Source: Nilaparvata lugens (Eukaryota; Arthropoda; Insecta; Hemiptera; Delphacidae). Taken from it: DNA of 64,000 bases. The notes below the pieces were generated by a model. It saw nothing but the letters and a program-made list of their open reading frames with translations, was not told where the DNA came from and searched no databases. Shown piece by piece: positions 46,500 through 58,502 of this stretch. The DNA lies in the NCBI RefSeq assembly GCF_014356525.2, contig NC_052506.1, positions 21,665,916-21,729,915 on the forward strand, read 5' to 3'. Within the stretch, counting starts at the first letter, position 1; the number at the start of each line of letters is the position of its first letter. A program made the translations under genes and the position numbers.

Positions 46500-49400
46500 C
46501 AAGGAATTCTTATTTCTCCAAATATTGCTATCGTGTCGATGCAAATATCATAAATATCGATTTGTGGAAATATTGAGTCATATCTTTCATGCACAGTAGT
46601 AACCCTCAAATTTCACTTGTGTACCTATACAGTACTGGGTACAATAATAATATTGAGTTCTATCGGATCAGCTCTAAACTTCTATAATAGAATATACTTT
46701 ACTAGTATCTCCAACTAGAATTCTGAGGATATCAGTGATTGTATTAGAAAGACGCATTATAGAACTCCATCAGCACAATAGTATTGTTGAATTTTAATAT
46801 TGTACAATCGCATACATTTTCTAATGTCTGCTTCCAAACTATACTTCTTCTTTTAAAATAATTTCATCTACCTATATAATATCATCCATTACAGATCATT
46901 TTGATAAGTCTCATCGAAAATAACAGTTATTTGTGTAGCAAATAATGATTTTTAGCTCATTACGAAATCAGAATTGTTCGAAAATAAATTGTTTAGGCTG
47001 AAATTCAATGGTAATTTTCCTATAATACAGTGGATACGTTTTCCTATTCATTTAAATGTTTTTATTATTTTTATTTGATAAATGACAAATGACTGCAGAG
47101 AGAATCAGTTATTAAAATGAATGAAATTAATTAAAATTTGCATTATAATTTTCAAGATTTTCAACCTAAAAAATCGAGTGACTAATTTTTCAGTATCATC
47201 TTTGGAAGAACATCGTGAAGGAAGTATTTTTTCATCATGAGTTGCCATTAGATAACTGGAATATGTACTCATTAGCCTGACTATGAAAAAGTTTCCGTAG
47301 ATGAAAGAGTAATCTCCAAGGAGCTGATATTTTCTGCAGCTGCAAAACTCTCATTAGAAATGTCTTCATGAATATTTTTGTCATGATTTCGAGAGCATTT
47401 AACGTTACGGTTATGACTTTTGAAAAAAACGGTGGTCTCGTTTCCCACGAGAGTGCTTGGCAGTACGTTCGCTCTGCTGTGACCTCCTGGGAGAGCCGCT
47501 TAGCACTCGCAGTCAGCGACCAACTAACCTCTTCCTTCCACAAAATATCTGTCGATTCGACAACTGGGGATGTTAAAAAAGATTCCCTTTCATGCTCCAG
47601 AAATGAGAACGCATTCATCACTGGTTTAGAAATAACCTTTGAACCTCACAGCCTTCCAATCTCTACCATGACTCTTGTAGAAGATATAAGCCAACCGTTT
47701 TCCTCTCTTCCTTCCTACTTTTCAATTCTACTTACTACTATCACTTAAGTACACCTACATTTTTTCCATGATTGGTCATTTTGTAACAAATGTTCAGTCT
47801 AAAATATGCTGACAGAGATATGAAAAGTACAGCATTCAACATATTTTATAGAGTTGATTATTGTTTTCTCCATTGTTCCAAACGGATCAATTCAATCATT
47901 GTATTGAATTCAATCCTTAACAGATGATTAGACATTTTTAAAGGAAGTCATTTTCATCAAGTAGTTGAATAAGTTTACTTTATCAAGGTGATATCATAGA
48001 GAATAAGCAAAAGAACATTTTCTCCATTGTGATACTAATCAAAACAATATTATTGTTCTACCATGATGAGATGAGCCATCAATGATGAGGATTTTATCTT
48101 TCTGTTTTATTTCACATGCACAGTTCGTGATTACAGTTCTCAATTTAACTCAAATTGATGTATGTCAATAAGTGATGCTTTATGTAGTTCATTACATGAT
48201 GGATAATGAATGCAAAATTGGACACTTATAATAATGGCATGAATACTAAAAATCTGTCGTGTCATCAATGAAAATTTAGTGATTCTATATAAAAAAAATC
48301 AAGGCCACCTATAGGGATAAATGAAAAATTATATTTTTATTGACCTGATAACAAACTATCAATATTTCAAGAAAACATTTTTAAAACTGGAAAAATATCA
48401 CCTCATCAACTACTCAGGAAGAGAATTCAATTCTGAAAACTTTAGTTCGATATATTTTTAAGAACGATCATGATCTTTAATCGTTTCCTACATTCTTCAT
48501 GTTTTCAAGTGAATGTGTCAATTCTGTGAATGTGCTGACATCTGTCAATCGGTAACTCCTCATGTTATAATATAATATAACGTAGTTCAAGATTCGTTCA
48601 AATTTGAAGTTCAGAGTTCAAGAAGTTGACACCCCAAAGACCGCAAGCTATTCTGGAATGCTAGTCATGAAATCCACGTGAAACCAAATTCGTTTGTTGA
48701 ATGGTGTGAGAGAGCCCTTAGACATTAAATCGACAATGTATCAGCTTCAAAGGGCTTCTGGTGCGGTTTGAGGTTTCGGTCGGAGACAGGATGTAATTCT
48801 GGACACTAATCTTACCATACAAACGCAGTTAAACCTCTTTTCTCCCAACAAAATGCCCGAATATGAGTTTGAAAAAAACATTTTCCATCGCTTTGCAGTG
48901 ATATAGCTATAACAATTCAAGCTGAAATCCGTCATTCAAATGATTCTGGATTTTTGAGAACATCAAGAACACAAACTTACTGAGGATACAAAAGACCGAT
49001 TCCTACAACCTTGAGTTGGCTTCAAATTGTTATATTGCGTGTTTGAGTTACTCTTATGCCTTTTTCACAATGATTTCAAATCTTTAGTTCTCTCTCTTCC
49101 ATTGAGCATCAAGTTGGTCCTCATAGCCTCCGCTCTGTATTGGAGGCATCAGGATGGGAGTTTTATTTCGGTGAAAAGCAATAGTAAAGGTGGAAACTAT
49201 TATTACACCTCACATGATTACAATTCATCGTGTTGTTTTGCAAAACCGTAGTCGAGAAGCTCTTGGAAACTACATAAAACTCGTTATATAAACTTGATAG
49301 TTAATGATTTTGACTTTCCCTACCAGTAATTCGTATCAAATTTAATTCATTGACTAGTTCTTTTCCTTTTCCACTTCAACCCTTGTTATATAGGCTGATC

Positions 49401-49800
49401 AAGTTTCCCAAACTAAAATTTCTGAAGTTGCTAATAGCTATTGTGATGTTGATCGAGAATGAAATTATATTCATCTATTTATTTTACTATCAGTTGAATT
49501 CTTCTTGGTTAAACTGTGTCTATTTTCCATCATTACAATTATTATATTTATATTATTATTACTATTACATTAGGAAAAATTTGCTTATTAGTCTTTTTAG
49601 ACTAGATTGCAATGGGATTGAAAAAAATGATATATTATCATATTAAGGTATGAGGAAGGAAAATGTGAATGGAGGTTACACTGTGGGATAGATTCTATAG
49701 AAAGATGATTTCCATCATTCATTGTACTCGATCGATAAATTTAGATATTTCACCATAGAGTTGGTATATTATTGATGACTATCTCTTTTCTGTATAGGGC
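46500..49800. other. No recognisable gene
   Basis: Around 47368-47748 both strands are open for about 126 codons, with a less AT-rich core at 47430-47530. The paired openness suggests a composition effect, and no domain was recognised. A 49350-49646 frame is AT-driven. Confidence 0.35.
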
Positions 49801-49807
49801 TACTTGT

Positions 49808-49937
49808 AATATAAATATGAAGAAAATAAAAATCTTAGTACCCTTTTTTTGAAATATTTTATCACTACATGTTTCGGACATTTATGCCATTTTCAAAAAA
49901 AGGGTACTGAGATTTTTATTTTCTTCATATTTATATT
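49808..49937. mobile_element. Foldback element with 47-nt arms and hammerhead-like loop
   Basis: The arms 49808-49854 and 49891-49937 are complementary with one mismatch (AATATAAATATGAAGAAAAT at the outer end). The 36-base loop contains CTACATGTTTCGGACATTTA and TGCCATTTTC. Its complement reads TTGAAAATGGC...CCGAAACATGTAG, a pattern like decayed hammerhead cores at Penelope-type element ends. Confidence 0.75.
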
Positions 49938-50340
49938 GATGACTATTTTCGTTTCATTATGTATTCGAAAAAGTGTGAATTACCCCATAAATTGACGTAA
50001 AACACAATCAAACTTGATGAAATTGCCCTCCTATGAGTAGGATACAACGCATATCAGACTCAGGTCTAAAGTGAAATTTGACCACATATTGTTGAAAGCT
50101 AGTCTCAATTCAATTCGATCTTATTGTGATAAAGGAACCTTCGACATTTAGGCTACACAGACAATCTGTCAAATCGAATTCTATTTTCGGGCCCTCAATA
50201 ATTACAACTAGAGTTCAAGCTAGCGCTTCCCACGCAATCTGTCCAGAGATTACTCTATAATTCATACTTCTTATCGAAGCTGTAAGCTGCTTCCAGCACT
50301 ATTGTTGTTTTCGTTGAACGCTCTCATCAATAATTCGGTG

Positions 50341-50425
50341 GTTCGGAAATCACCTAAAGCTGTAAGTCCACTCATCTCTCATCATCCGTTTCATTAATCA
50401 CGCACAAGCCTAGAGCTCATATGGC
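50341..50425 (+). repeat. Dispersed repeat, family with 35.6 and 40.5 kb
   Basis: GGAAATCACCTAAAGCTGTA, GTCCACTCATCTCTCAT, CACGCACAAGCCTAGAGC and TCATATGG match the 35.6-kb copy in order and orientation; the first block also matches 40.5 kb. Confidence 0.55.
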
Positions 50426-50603
50426 TATCACTCTCATAAAAAACTTGTATCATATATTGGTAACACCGTATCATGGATTGGGGATGTTCATGCTTGATTT
50501 ATAATAATAATTATTACAATATACATATAACTACAATTATTATAACTACATATTATGTATTTTTTTTGTGTAGTTGAGAAGTTGATATTGTGGTAATATT
50601 CAT

Positions 50604-50828
50604 ATTGAATGAAAAAGACTAAGAAATTGTCAAAAACCACAGATTTATTGATATTTAGAAAGACCGATTTCGGTTATTACACCATTGTCAATCTCTGATA
50701 AACAATGGTCTATTTCTGTTTAATCTCTGTTTATCAGAGATTGACAATGGTGTAATAACCGAAACCGGTCTTTCCAAGTATCAATAAATCTGTGGTTTTT
50801 GACAATTTCTTAGTCTTTTTCATTCAAT
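50604..50828. mobile_element. Near-perfect palindrome, two 100-nt arms
   Basis: The arms 50604-50703 and 50729-50828 are almost exactly complementary around a 25-base spacer. Each arm includes AACCACAGATTTATTGATA-like sequence and, at its inner half, GACAATGGTGTAATAACCGA followed by AACCGGTC on one strand. The same arm sequence occurs at 29.4 and 35.2 kb. The core resembles a mutated hammerhead ribozyme (CUGAUGA...GAAAC) but lacks an intact CUGANGA. Confidence 0.85.
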
Positions 50829-50829
50829 C

Positions 50830-52585
50830 ACATATTATGTAGTTTGAAGCCGGAAAGAAACCGGTCTGCAGAGTGCCAATATTGAGTACCAACTCATGTT
50901 AAAATCGAAGTATCTCAGATTGTATTGGTTAGAAACAGAGTATACAGAGTAACTACATTATTGAACATTATACATTTATTGTCAATAATAAACTACCATT
51001 TTCTGTTCAATATCAAGTAGGTTTCATTTTATTTGATCTAATTGTTTATCATTTTTAAGGTATATTCTATGTGGGAGCCTTCTGAGTGTTCAAACATATC
51101 AACTTTCTCATTGATTGATTTTAAGAATTACGAATACCAGAGGTGATAGCAATATGTTTAAAAACATCCTAAAATGTCCTCTGTGCTAGAGGGTTAGAGC
51201 TGGTTTAAAGGTACAATTTTTGGGTTATGCATACATCTCAAAAACTAAAAGAAACATATTGCAGTCTGTTGCAAATAAATTTCAAAATCCCGTAACAATT
51301 TTCATCGACTTCCAAGAATCCACTTCCACCCTCCATGCCTTAATTTTCTGCAGCCAGAGAATTACAAAAAGCAGAAGTTCTTCTTAGCGGAAGTTTTAAT
51401 TGAATTCTAAACTATTTGATACTAACAAGATATTTTGCGTGATAAGTAAATGTGCTTTTGTGTTGGTTCCAGTCGGAGCTGGGTGAAGTTTTGAGGCTTC
51501 TCAGCCTCAGTTTTGCACGGCATTATTCAACTCGACGGTGGAAATCAGCTGAAACCATAACTCTGCTTTGAAAACAACGATTTGATTCGAGCTTAAGTTT
51601 TGTTGTTTCAAGAAACAAAACGACCATCAGGCCTACTCAATTACAAACTATTGTTGAGCATTCGAAGCGGTTGTAACTTACAGCTCATTATCAATCGAAA
51701 TTGATTACATCATAAACATTAATTAGATTGTAAGGTGAACTGAATGATCTCTGATTTCTGAGACAACAACTTATTTCATAACAAGTCTTCATAGTTCGTG
51801 TGATTTTCCAATAATGGAATCATATAAAAGCTGATTTGTAGAAGAGTAGATTTTGAGTTTTTATGCACAACCACCAATAGAAATGATTTAAAAGGCCTTT
51901 GTGACTCAATGGATATTCATTCTGTTTTTGAATGTCGCAACCATAAATCTATGATTTTCTTACCAACAAATATGGATGAAATCATATCCCAACCATCTAG
52001 TTTGGCATGAATTAAGAATTTAGAATTTTGATATGTTGCAGATTTGTTATTCCAATATTCTTAAATTCTGAAAGGAACCTGAATAATATTAAATCAAGAT
52101 GGGGTTTGAAGTGGAAGATTCATGAAAATGAGATAGAGATTGCTGTTTGAGAATGAATGTAGAAAAACAGCAGTACCCAAGAATCATGTATGCTATATTA
52201 GCAATAATATTGTATAGACTATCATAAAATGTGATGAAGATTATTCTAAATTTTTCTTTAAAGAGATTATTATTCATTCATCGATTCATTTATCTAACCA
52301 CAATATTTTTGATTTATTCAAAAGAAAAATATAGCTTTAATGATGCAGTTGAGTGATAATTCTAACATTAATAATCCAGTTGATGGAGTAGATCTAATTA
52401 AATTTCTGAAGCACGAAATTCTGATGTGGCTCCATCATTAACATTTGAAATTGGCATTGTAAAACAGTTGTGAATTCAAGTGAACACTTGACTCATTTGT
52501 ATACATTATGTGGGAGCATTGTTGTCTAGTCAACAAGTGAAATGATCAAAAAAGGGGTAAAATACAATTCTCTCCATGGATGAAT
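50830..52585. other. No recognisable gene
   Basis: AT-rich, only short frames, no repeat noticed. Confidence 0.4.
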
Positions 52586-53116
52586 GCCTATTGATTGATT
52601 GATTGAGTACTTTATTTATGTAGATTACAATATATACTGGCTTATACACTTATATACAATAGCTTACAATACAGCAACATTATAGATGAATTCACATAAT
52701 GCAGAATAAGAAAATAATTATTGAACTGTATATGATATGAAAAAGCAATTTGTAATATAATAACTATAGATAATTATATTGTTATACATCTACATAAATT
52801 GGCGGAGCTTTGGACATATCAATGTCCATTCTTCGAAAAGAATATTAAAAATATCCTCCACACTAACTCTCTACCAAAAAGTTAATTCCATTAATTGAAC
52901 TAGAGATTTATTCATTAATGGAAATATTGTAAAAGTTTTAATTGATATAAATATTTGAGAGAAGAAAAACAGAAAATTGATTAAGTAAAATAATTATATA
53001 GGTAGATAAGATCAAATTATTGATTAATAAAATGAAGTAGGCTGAAAGTAGATAAGGGCTATCAACTTTCAGCAATATACAGCAGTATGCAGTGAATAAT
53101 TAAAATAATATGAGTT

Positions 53117-53120
53117 TATA

Positions 53121-53151
<31 letters not shown>

Positions 53152-53157
53152 ATATAA
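53117..53157. repeat. (TA)n repeat
   Basis: Two long TA runs meet around 53140, so the block is self-complementary. A simple repeat. Confidence 0.95.
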
Positions 53158-53226
53158 TTCATTCTATAACAGGTTTAAAGGTTTATATTGGTGGGATGGG
53201 TGAGGGATGGTTGTCATGTGATCGTT

Positions 53227-53670
53227 CTAGGGCCGGACAGTTTCAGTCATTTGTTCCAAAAGATGTTTTTTTAAAGTCAGGATGAAGCTCGCTCGGCTCT
53301 CGATGGACCTGATAGAAACAGGAAGTGCATTCCATGCAAGACAGGCACTGACTAAGAAGGATTTTGTGAGAATAGTAGTTCGATGATTGCGTATCCTTAG
53401 TACTTTCTCCGGTTCTAGTATGTGAAGCATCCATCCTCCTACCTTCAGAGACAAATTTGAAATCATCTTTAAAATAGTTCGGATTACCGTATTTCAAGAT
53501 ATCTCTAACAAGCTTGACTATTCGAAAAAGTTTTTGATCGGGAAGCTTTAATGTTGAACTAGCAATGTGGGCTGGTGTGATATGATCATGGCGTTGGAGA
53601 GAGTAGACGAAACGTAGACCAATAGAGTGGACCGAGAGTAGACCGAGAGTAGACCAATGCTGGTGATACA
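53227..53670 (-). pseudogene. C-terminal reverse transcriptase fragment, frameshifted
   Basis: Minus strand: SIGLRFVYSLQRHDHITPAH (53620-53560 region), then LPDQKLFRIVKLVRDILKYG and NPNYFKDDFKFVSEGRRMD in one frame. The product then passes to another frame reading SFLVSACLAWNALPVSIRSI, ESRASFILTLKKHLL and a stop at 53227. The RF-x-L-RxDHITP, GNPxYxKDxF and AWNxLPxSIR-LK blocks are characteristic of the region after the RT domain in insect non-LTR elements. One frameshift near 53420-53450 and the absence of the catalytic part show that it is dead. Confidence 0.75.
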
Positions 53671-53697
53671 GGAAGATTATGTTATGTATATTGAGAA

Positions 53698-53865
53698 TTA
53701 ATCTGTTTTAATCAATTCTACGATGTCATCTGTACATATCGAGAATCTTTTATAGCCGGCAATCAGATTCAGCCACGGAACAGGAGCATATTCAAAACAG
53801 GCATGGTCGATAATGCCATACAGAACATCGAATCTTCTAATATTGGTAGGCAAAGTTGGTGCCAT
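53698..53865 (-). CDS. Small unassigned frame of 55 codons
   Basis: Minus strand, ATG at 53865-53863, stop TAA at 53700-53698. The product reads MAPTLPTNIRRFDVLYGIID, HACFEYAPVPWLNLIAGYKR and FSICTDDIVELIKTD. The composition is unusually protein-like for this AT-rich region. It lies just upstream of the non-LTR fragment on the same strand and could be part of an older element or a small exon. I do not recognise it. Confidence 0.2.
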   Translation of the reverse strand: MAPTLPTNIRRFDVLYGIIDHACFEYAPVPWLNLIAGYKRFSICTDDIVELIKTD

Positions 53866-53869
53866 CCCG

Positions 53870-55476
53870 AGCGAACATTAATCATCTCCTGTTGAGCCAA
53901 CAGTCAGCTCAAAACTTTCACAATAGGTTACGTTGTTGTGTAATGAGCTATAAAAAATTTATTACAAAGTTCGGTACTGCTTTGAGGTGAACTTTGAGGC
54001 CACCAAAAAGGCAGAGATGAGCGAATCTCTCTAATCAGAACGCGCTAAGTTTGAAGCCAAGCTTTCTCTGTGAATTTGAGATCACAAGTATAGTGTTGAA
54101 CACAAAAGAGCTGCTCAACTTCAGGTTTGTTGAATAAGGAATGCAATGCTTTTGTTAGAATTTTTTTCACATATTGGAAACTTAGTTTTTTGGTTCGCAA
54201 TGGGACGAAAATGGATTAAAAGAAAGAGATATATAATTTTCTAACTATCAATTTTCCAGGTGTCTTGAAAAGTTAAAAAATCAAAATCGATTTTTCTCGA
54301 AATTTATCAAATTCTAGATTTTTTAGTGTCTTGATATGTATTTTCTTCTATGGCTTATTGTATTCAAATTTATATTCAGCATTTCAATTCACAAAAGCCC
54401 CCAGTATATATTCTCAACTTGATTCGACTCACGGTATATAGAAGAAGAATTTCATCTAAATACAGTGATTCGACTGCTGCATGCCTGATAAATCAGTCTG
54501 ATAAAAATCCAGTTAATACTTCCTCAAGTGTTATTTCCATATTATAAACTTCGAGATGGTTCTCAATAATTTCAAAACAAACAATTGATCTGGTGATCAA
54601 ATGAAGAAGTTGCATGTGATATTTTATATGAACCAGTATATTCATTATAATGTTAAATATATCAATAAATATAATACATTATTCTCAATATTTCATCCTA
54701 CCTGGATCGTTCGCTAATATTTGTGTACACTAATCATTAGTGTATGAAAACTGATTAATGGGTATCATTAATTTGTTGATAATATCTCCATTTCACTACA
54801 CTAACTTCTCATGTGATAGTATAGCTATCTCCTGCTACCGTGAAGGATTTTCATAATTTTGATAAGCTTGAATGTTGATAGACGATACGTATTGATTGAG
54901 GTCCCCTCGATTGGGTGCTAACTAAACAAGAGAAATGCTGCGAGGTGTGGGATCAGAGCAGAGTAAAGCAGAGCAGAGCAGGGCAGAGCACAGGGGTCTT
55001 GCACCTTTGTGGTCACATCGCTATTGATTAGTTGATATTCAATTACTCTTGACCAACCAGAAACATGTCCAACCATTCCAACATGCACAAACCTAAAATC
55101 CATAATCATCGCTCATGCCAATTACAGTTGGCTATTTATTCATCCTGAATGACCAATGACTTGAAATCGTAATTCAGCTTGAAACACTTGTGATTTAAGG
55201 AAATGTAATATTGAAGAATACTTTCGAATAATTATTGAATGTATGGGTATCATAAGATACATCGGTATGGATATATCCTTCCTCATATATGAAACTGTTT
55301 TATTAAATTACCATTTTTTTGAAACTTGAAAAATGTGGAAGATTTTTTCAGAAATAAAGTTTTTGAATTTATTTCAATAGAGAAAAAATAATTGAAAATT
55401 GTAGATTAATCGTTTATAATTCGATTAGAGTTTGAAATCGACAGATCTAAACAATATTGATTATTATATTAGATGA
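53870..55476. other. No gene; short AGAGC repeat inside
   Basis: At 54953-54992 GCAGAGCAGAGCAGGGCAGA-type units form a small repeat. Elsewhere AT-rich without features. Confidence 0.4.
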
Positions 55477-55479
55477 AAT

Positions 55480-55545
55480 TCGAGTTTTTTATTCATGGGA
55501 GTTACAATATAAATTATTCTGGCTAATACACTAATTTACAATAGA
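55480..55545 (-). mobile_element. Related 3' end of a non-LTR element
   Basis: TTTTTATTCATGGGAGTTAC, AATATAAATTATTCTGGCTA and ATACACTAATTTACAATAG parallel the end at 52.6 kb (TTTATGTAGATTACAATATA, TACTGGCTTATACACTTATA). A fully truncated copy with no coding part. Confidence 0.45.
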
Positions 55546-57111
55546 ATAAATGATAGTATTCCTGATAATTCAGTGAGTTCTACAAAGAAAGATTATCTTT
55601 CTTTTTTTTATATTTTCATTTTCTTTCCGATTTTGATTATTGAATATGAGAAATTTTAAATGTAACTATTAATTGATATAGGATCAGTTTTGGTGTAATG
55701 ATCCAAATTTACTTGGAATTTCAATAGATCCAAATTTACTTGGCATGCCAAAGTTTTGCAGTACATTAGCCACATATAAGTTAATAATAGGAAACTGATT
55801 TTGAAAGTTGAACACAAAGTTCCCTGAGCTTGGAGCTTATGTAAAGAGTAGAGAGAATTGATTTATTTTATTCATGATCCTAAATCAAGGCTAAAGACAA
55901 TATTGCTTTGAACCGTGAGTAATGCTCCGCTGCAAAAGCAGAAAATATAGCATCACCTTGGCATTTTTTATACTGCGGCAGCAATTTTTCCAAGCAAAAC
56001 GATCGCCTGAAGCTGAGATCTTTACTGTTGAAATTGATGTGGAATGACTCTGTCACATAGCTGTTGAGTCGTGCTCGGCTGCGATGCAGACCTTCTTCGT
56101 TCAGACAGCTTATTTCACAAACATTCCAACTTTTCGCGTTTCGAGCAACAGGAAAAATATATTTGACAGAAAATACGAGAATGTATTTATATTCTCCTGA
56201 AAAGTTGAAATGTGACAGCTCAGACAACTCTGCATGTTATGCCCACCCCAAAACGTTTCCTCAAAACATTTGCACAGATTTTCTGACAGTCTCTATCATA
56301 CGAGAACTGTGACACTTGCAATTACTGAATCTTCTTCTCAGTTTTGCCAATATTGAACGCCAACAATCATAGCGACTCATACCTAGAGGTTGACGAAATA
56401 CTATGACATAGTTATAGACAGACTCGTAAGAAATGAACCTATTAACTAAAATTGCCTGTCCAAGAATTGGTGCTGACTTATCCTTCTCACACCGAAAAAG
56501 TGGTGATATAAACCAATAGATATAATAGCACGATTAAGAGCAAAATAGTCCAATAATCTCCAATATATATACAAATGAAATCATAGTTTCGATCAATGCT
56601 ATTATATATATTGTGACTGAAAAAAACAACTGAAGACAATACATACTTGATTACAATTACAATATTTTATTACAATTCAATTATTTATATCAAATAAATA
56701 TACATTACAGTACATTATTATTGCAATAAATTAATGTAATGAAGGGACGCGGTGATCTTTAAACGACCATTTTCGAAGAACCAAGACTACAATGTTTCTC
56801 AAATTTTCAATATTAACGTCAGACTTGGATATAGAATATTATCCCCGATATCCCAGTAGTGATAAAAATGCTTTAGGGTTGAAGGATTGGAAGGAAATTC
56901 AATTTTTTGATGAAATTTTAGACATTGCAAAAATATGTTTTTCTTATGAATATTACTTTTCTCAGAATCATGGGGCTTCGTAATCCATAAGAATGTTACC
57001 GTATGTCAAAATTACGGGGAGAATGTCTCCCTTCTATTGGTGTCTGGATCATTTTTATCCGACCTATAATTATTCAATTTTTAATAATAGTTTTGCTCGT
57101 GAGATACATAT
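55546..57111. other. No recognisable gene
   Basis: GATCCAAATTTACTTGG is duplicated near 55697 and 55725. A 115-codon minus-strand frame at 55880-56227 shows no domain. 56640-56720 is a TTATTACAAT-rich stretch that could be an inverted retroposon end. Confidence 0.35.
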
Positions 57112-57276
57112 TTTTCGAGTTATATGCGAGAAACCAAGAAGTGGTTCCTTTGAACTACCCTCACCTCCTTAGCCACTGGGTAGGGATGATGATTTTGATA
57201 ATTTACCTTCTTACTACTCCAAAGAGAACTGCGAGGTCAAAAAATGTCTTCCAAACTTTTCCTCTTAAACCCTTTT
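57112..57276 (+). repeat. Dispersed repeat, copy 2 of 2 in window
   Basis: Matches 12426-12597 from TTTTCGAGTTATATGCGAGA through AGAGAACTGCGAGGTCAAAA to CTTCCAAACTTTTCC, same orientation, with substitutions and small gaps. Family unknown. Confidence 0.65.
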
Positions 57277-58340
57277 TTGAGCATTCATTGCCTCGACTAT
57301 AAGGTGGCAACTGCTAGTTCAAAAGTTGAGCTTCGCGGAATCAGATCGAGTTGGAGATTTTATGTAGAATGCAAGATGCGGGATGTGGATGTAACAAAGT
57401 AGTGCAAAAATAGCATCATGATTTTGTGTGAGTGTGTTCGCATACTATTGTATGCTTTGAAGGCAATTGTATACGGCAAGGTGGCTGGGATGCGAGGCGA
57501 AGGATGGCCTAGCACCCAAACCAAGCCGATGAATATTTATGCAGTTCTGTGCGCCGTTCACTGTGCCCTGTGCACTGTGAGCCCTATGTGTCATGTGGCC
57601 TGTGCCAGTCAGTGGCGCGATCCGCCTATTAAACTTTGAACTTGCCCAGTCGATCCCCCAACTATAGAAAGAACAATAAATCGACAACTGAGCTGGAGCC
57701 ACATCGAAAGTGGCAAAGTACGGAAAGAAAAACAACTGGAAAAGAAGTAGAATGAAGTGGGAAGTGGAGGCGTTGAGCGTGCGAAGCCACCGACGCTCAA
57801 CTTTTTGTTCGCCTATTTTTAGAAACATCAGTGGTCCATTGATCCAAGCATACGTGGCTGCTATGACCTATAGCAACCACAGTAGGCTCACTTTCATTGC
57901 GAAGGCAATCGATGCAAATCTGGGTCATTACAAAGAAACCGAGGTCGATTGAATCCATTTCGGCAACCATTTCTATTGATGAGTTCAATGAAAATTTGAA
58001 CCCCTCAGATTGAAACCGAACTCAATATACAATACTTTAATTCTGAAGCTGATTCACTTGATTGCTTCTGGGAGTGGTATCTACCCAAAGTAAACAGAAG
58101 CTCAACCATTACATTAATTCGAATTAGAACTCCTCTCAGTCAAAATGCTTTTTCCGTCCACCAACATGAAACGCCTATTTCCTGTCTACTTGGTCGCACG
58201 CAATTCATTCACTTTCCAATGTAGATTGGAATATAGCTCTTTGATGATGGACCGAAGCAAGATATATGTATTTCAAGCAAATATCTGTGTAATATGAGCA
58301 TTGTGCGGTGTCTGTTCATAAACGAGTTATCTTTCATGTT
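57277..58340. other. No recognisable gene
   Basis: 57420-57990 is less AT-rich with overlapping open frames on both strands (up to 127 codons on the minus strand) but no motif I recognise. GTGCCCTGTGCACTGTGAGC near 57560 is a local GTGC-rich patch. Confidence 0.35.
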
Positions 58341-58502
58341 AAGGTGCGTGTAGACTCATGCGCTACAAGCACGTGCATTTTACTATTCATTAGCTGATGG
58401 TATTTCATCTGTTTTGGTACAATAATACAAAAATATAATAAGCATAGCATCAGCTGAGTGGAATGCTCGTGTTCGAGGCGCTTAAGTCTGCACACACCTA
58501 TA
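58341..58502. mobile_element. Probable MITE, about 160 bp
   Basis: The left end AAGGTGCGTGTAGACTCATG and the complement of the right end (TATAGGTGTGTGCAGACTTA) align with a few mismatches, continuing to GCGCTACAAG/GCGCCTCGAA. The interior repeats GCTGATG/CATCAGC inverted. No frame. Confidence 0.6.

Larger units (their letters stand above)
52588..53670 (-). mobile_element. 5'-truncated non-LTR retrotransposon
   Basis: On the minus strand the end of a reverse transcriptase (53670-53227) is followed by a long AT-rich 3' region interrupted by a TA run, and ends at 52588-52620 with AATAAAGTACTCAATCAATC, a polyadenylation signal and a CAAT tandem tail. A related 3' end is at 55.5 kb. That the TA-rich stretch belongs to the element is inferred. 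Confidence 0.6.

Noticed and set aside
47235..47748. Overlapping frames of about 126 codons on both strands
   Set aside because: Both strands open together, no domain, no clear splice sites: a composition effect.
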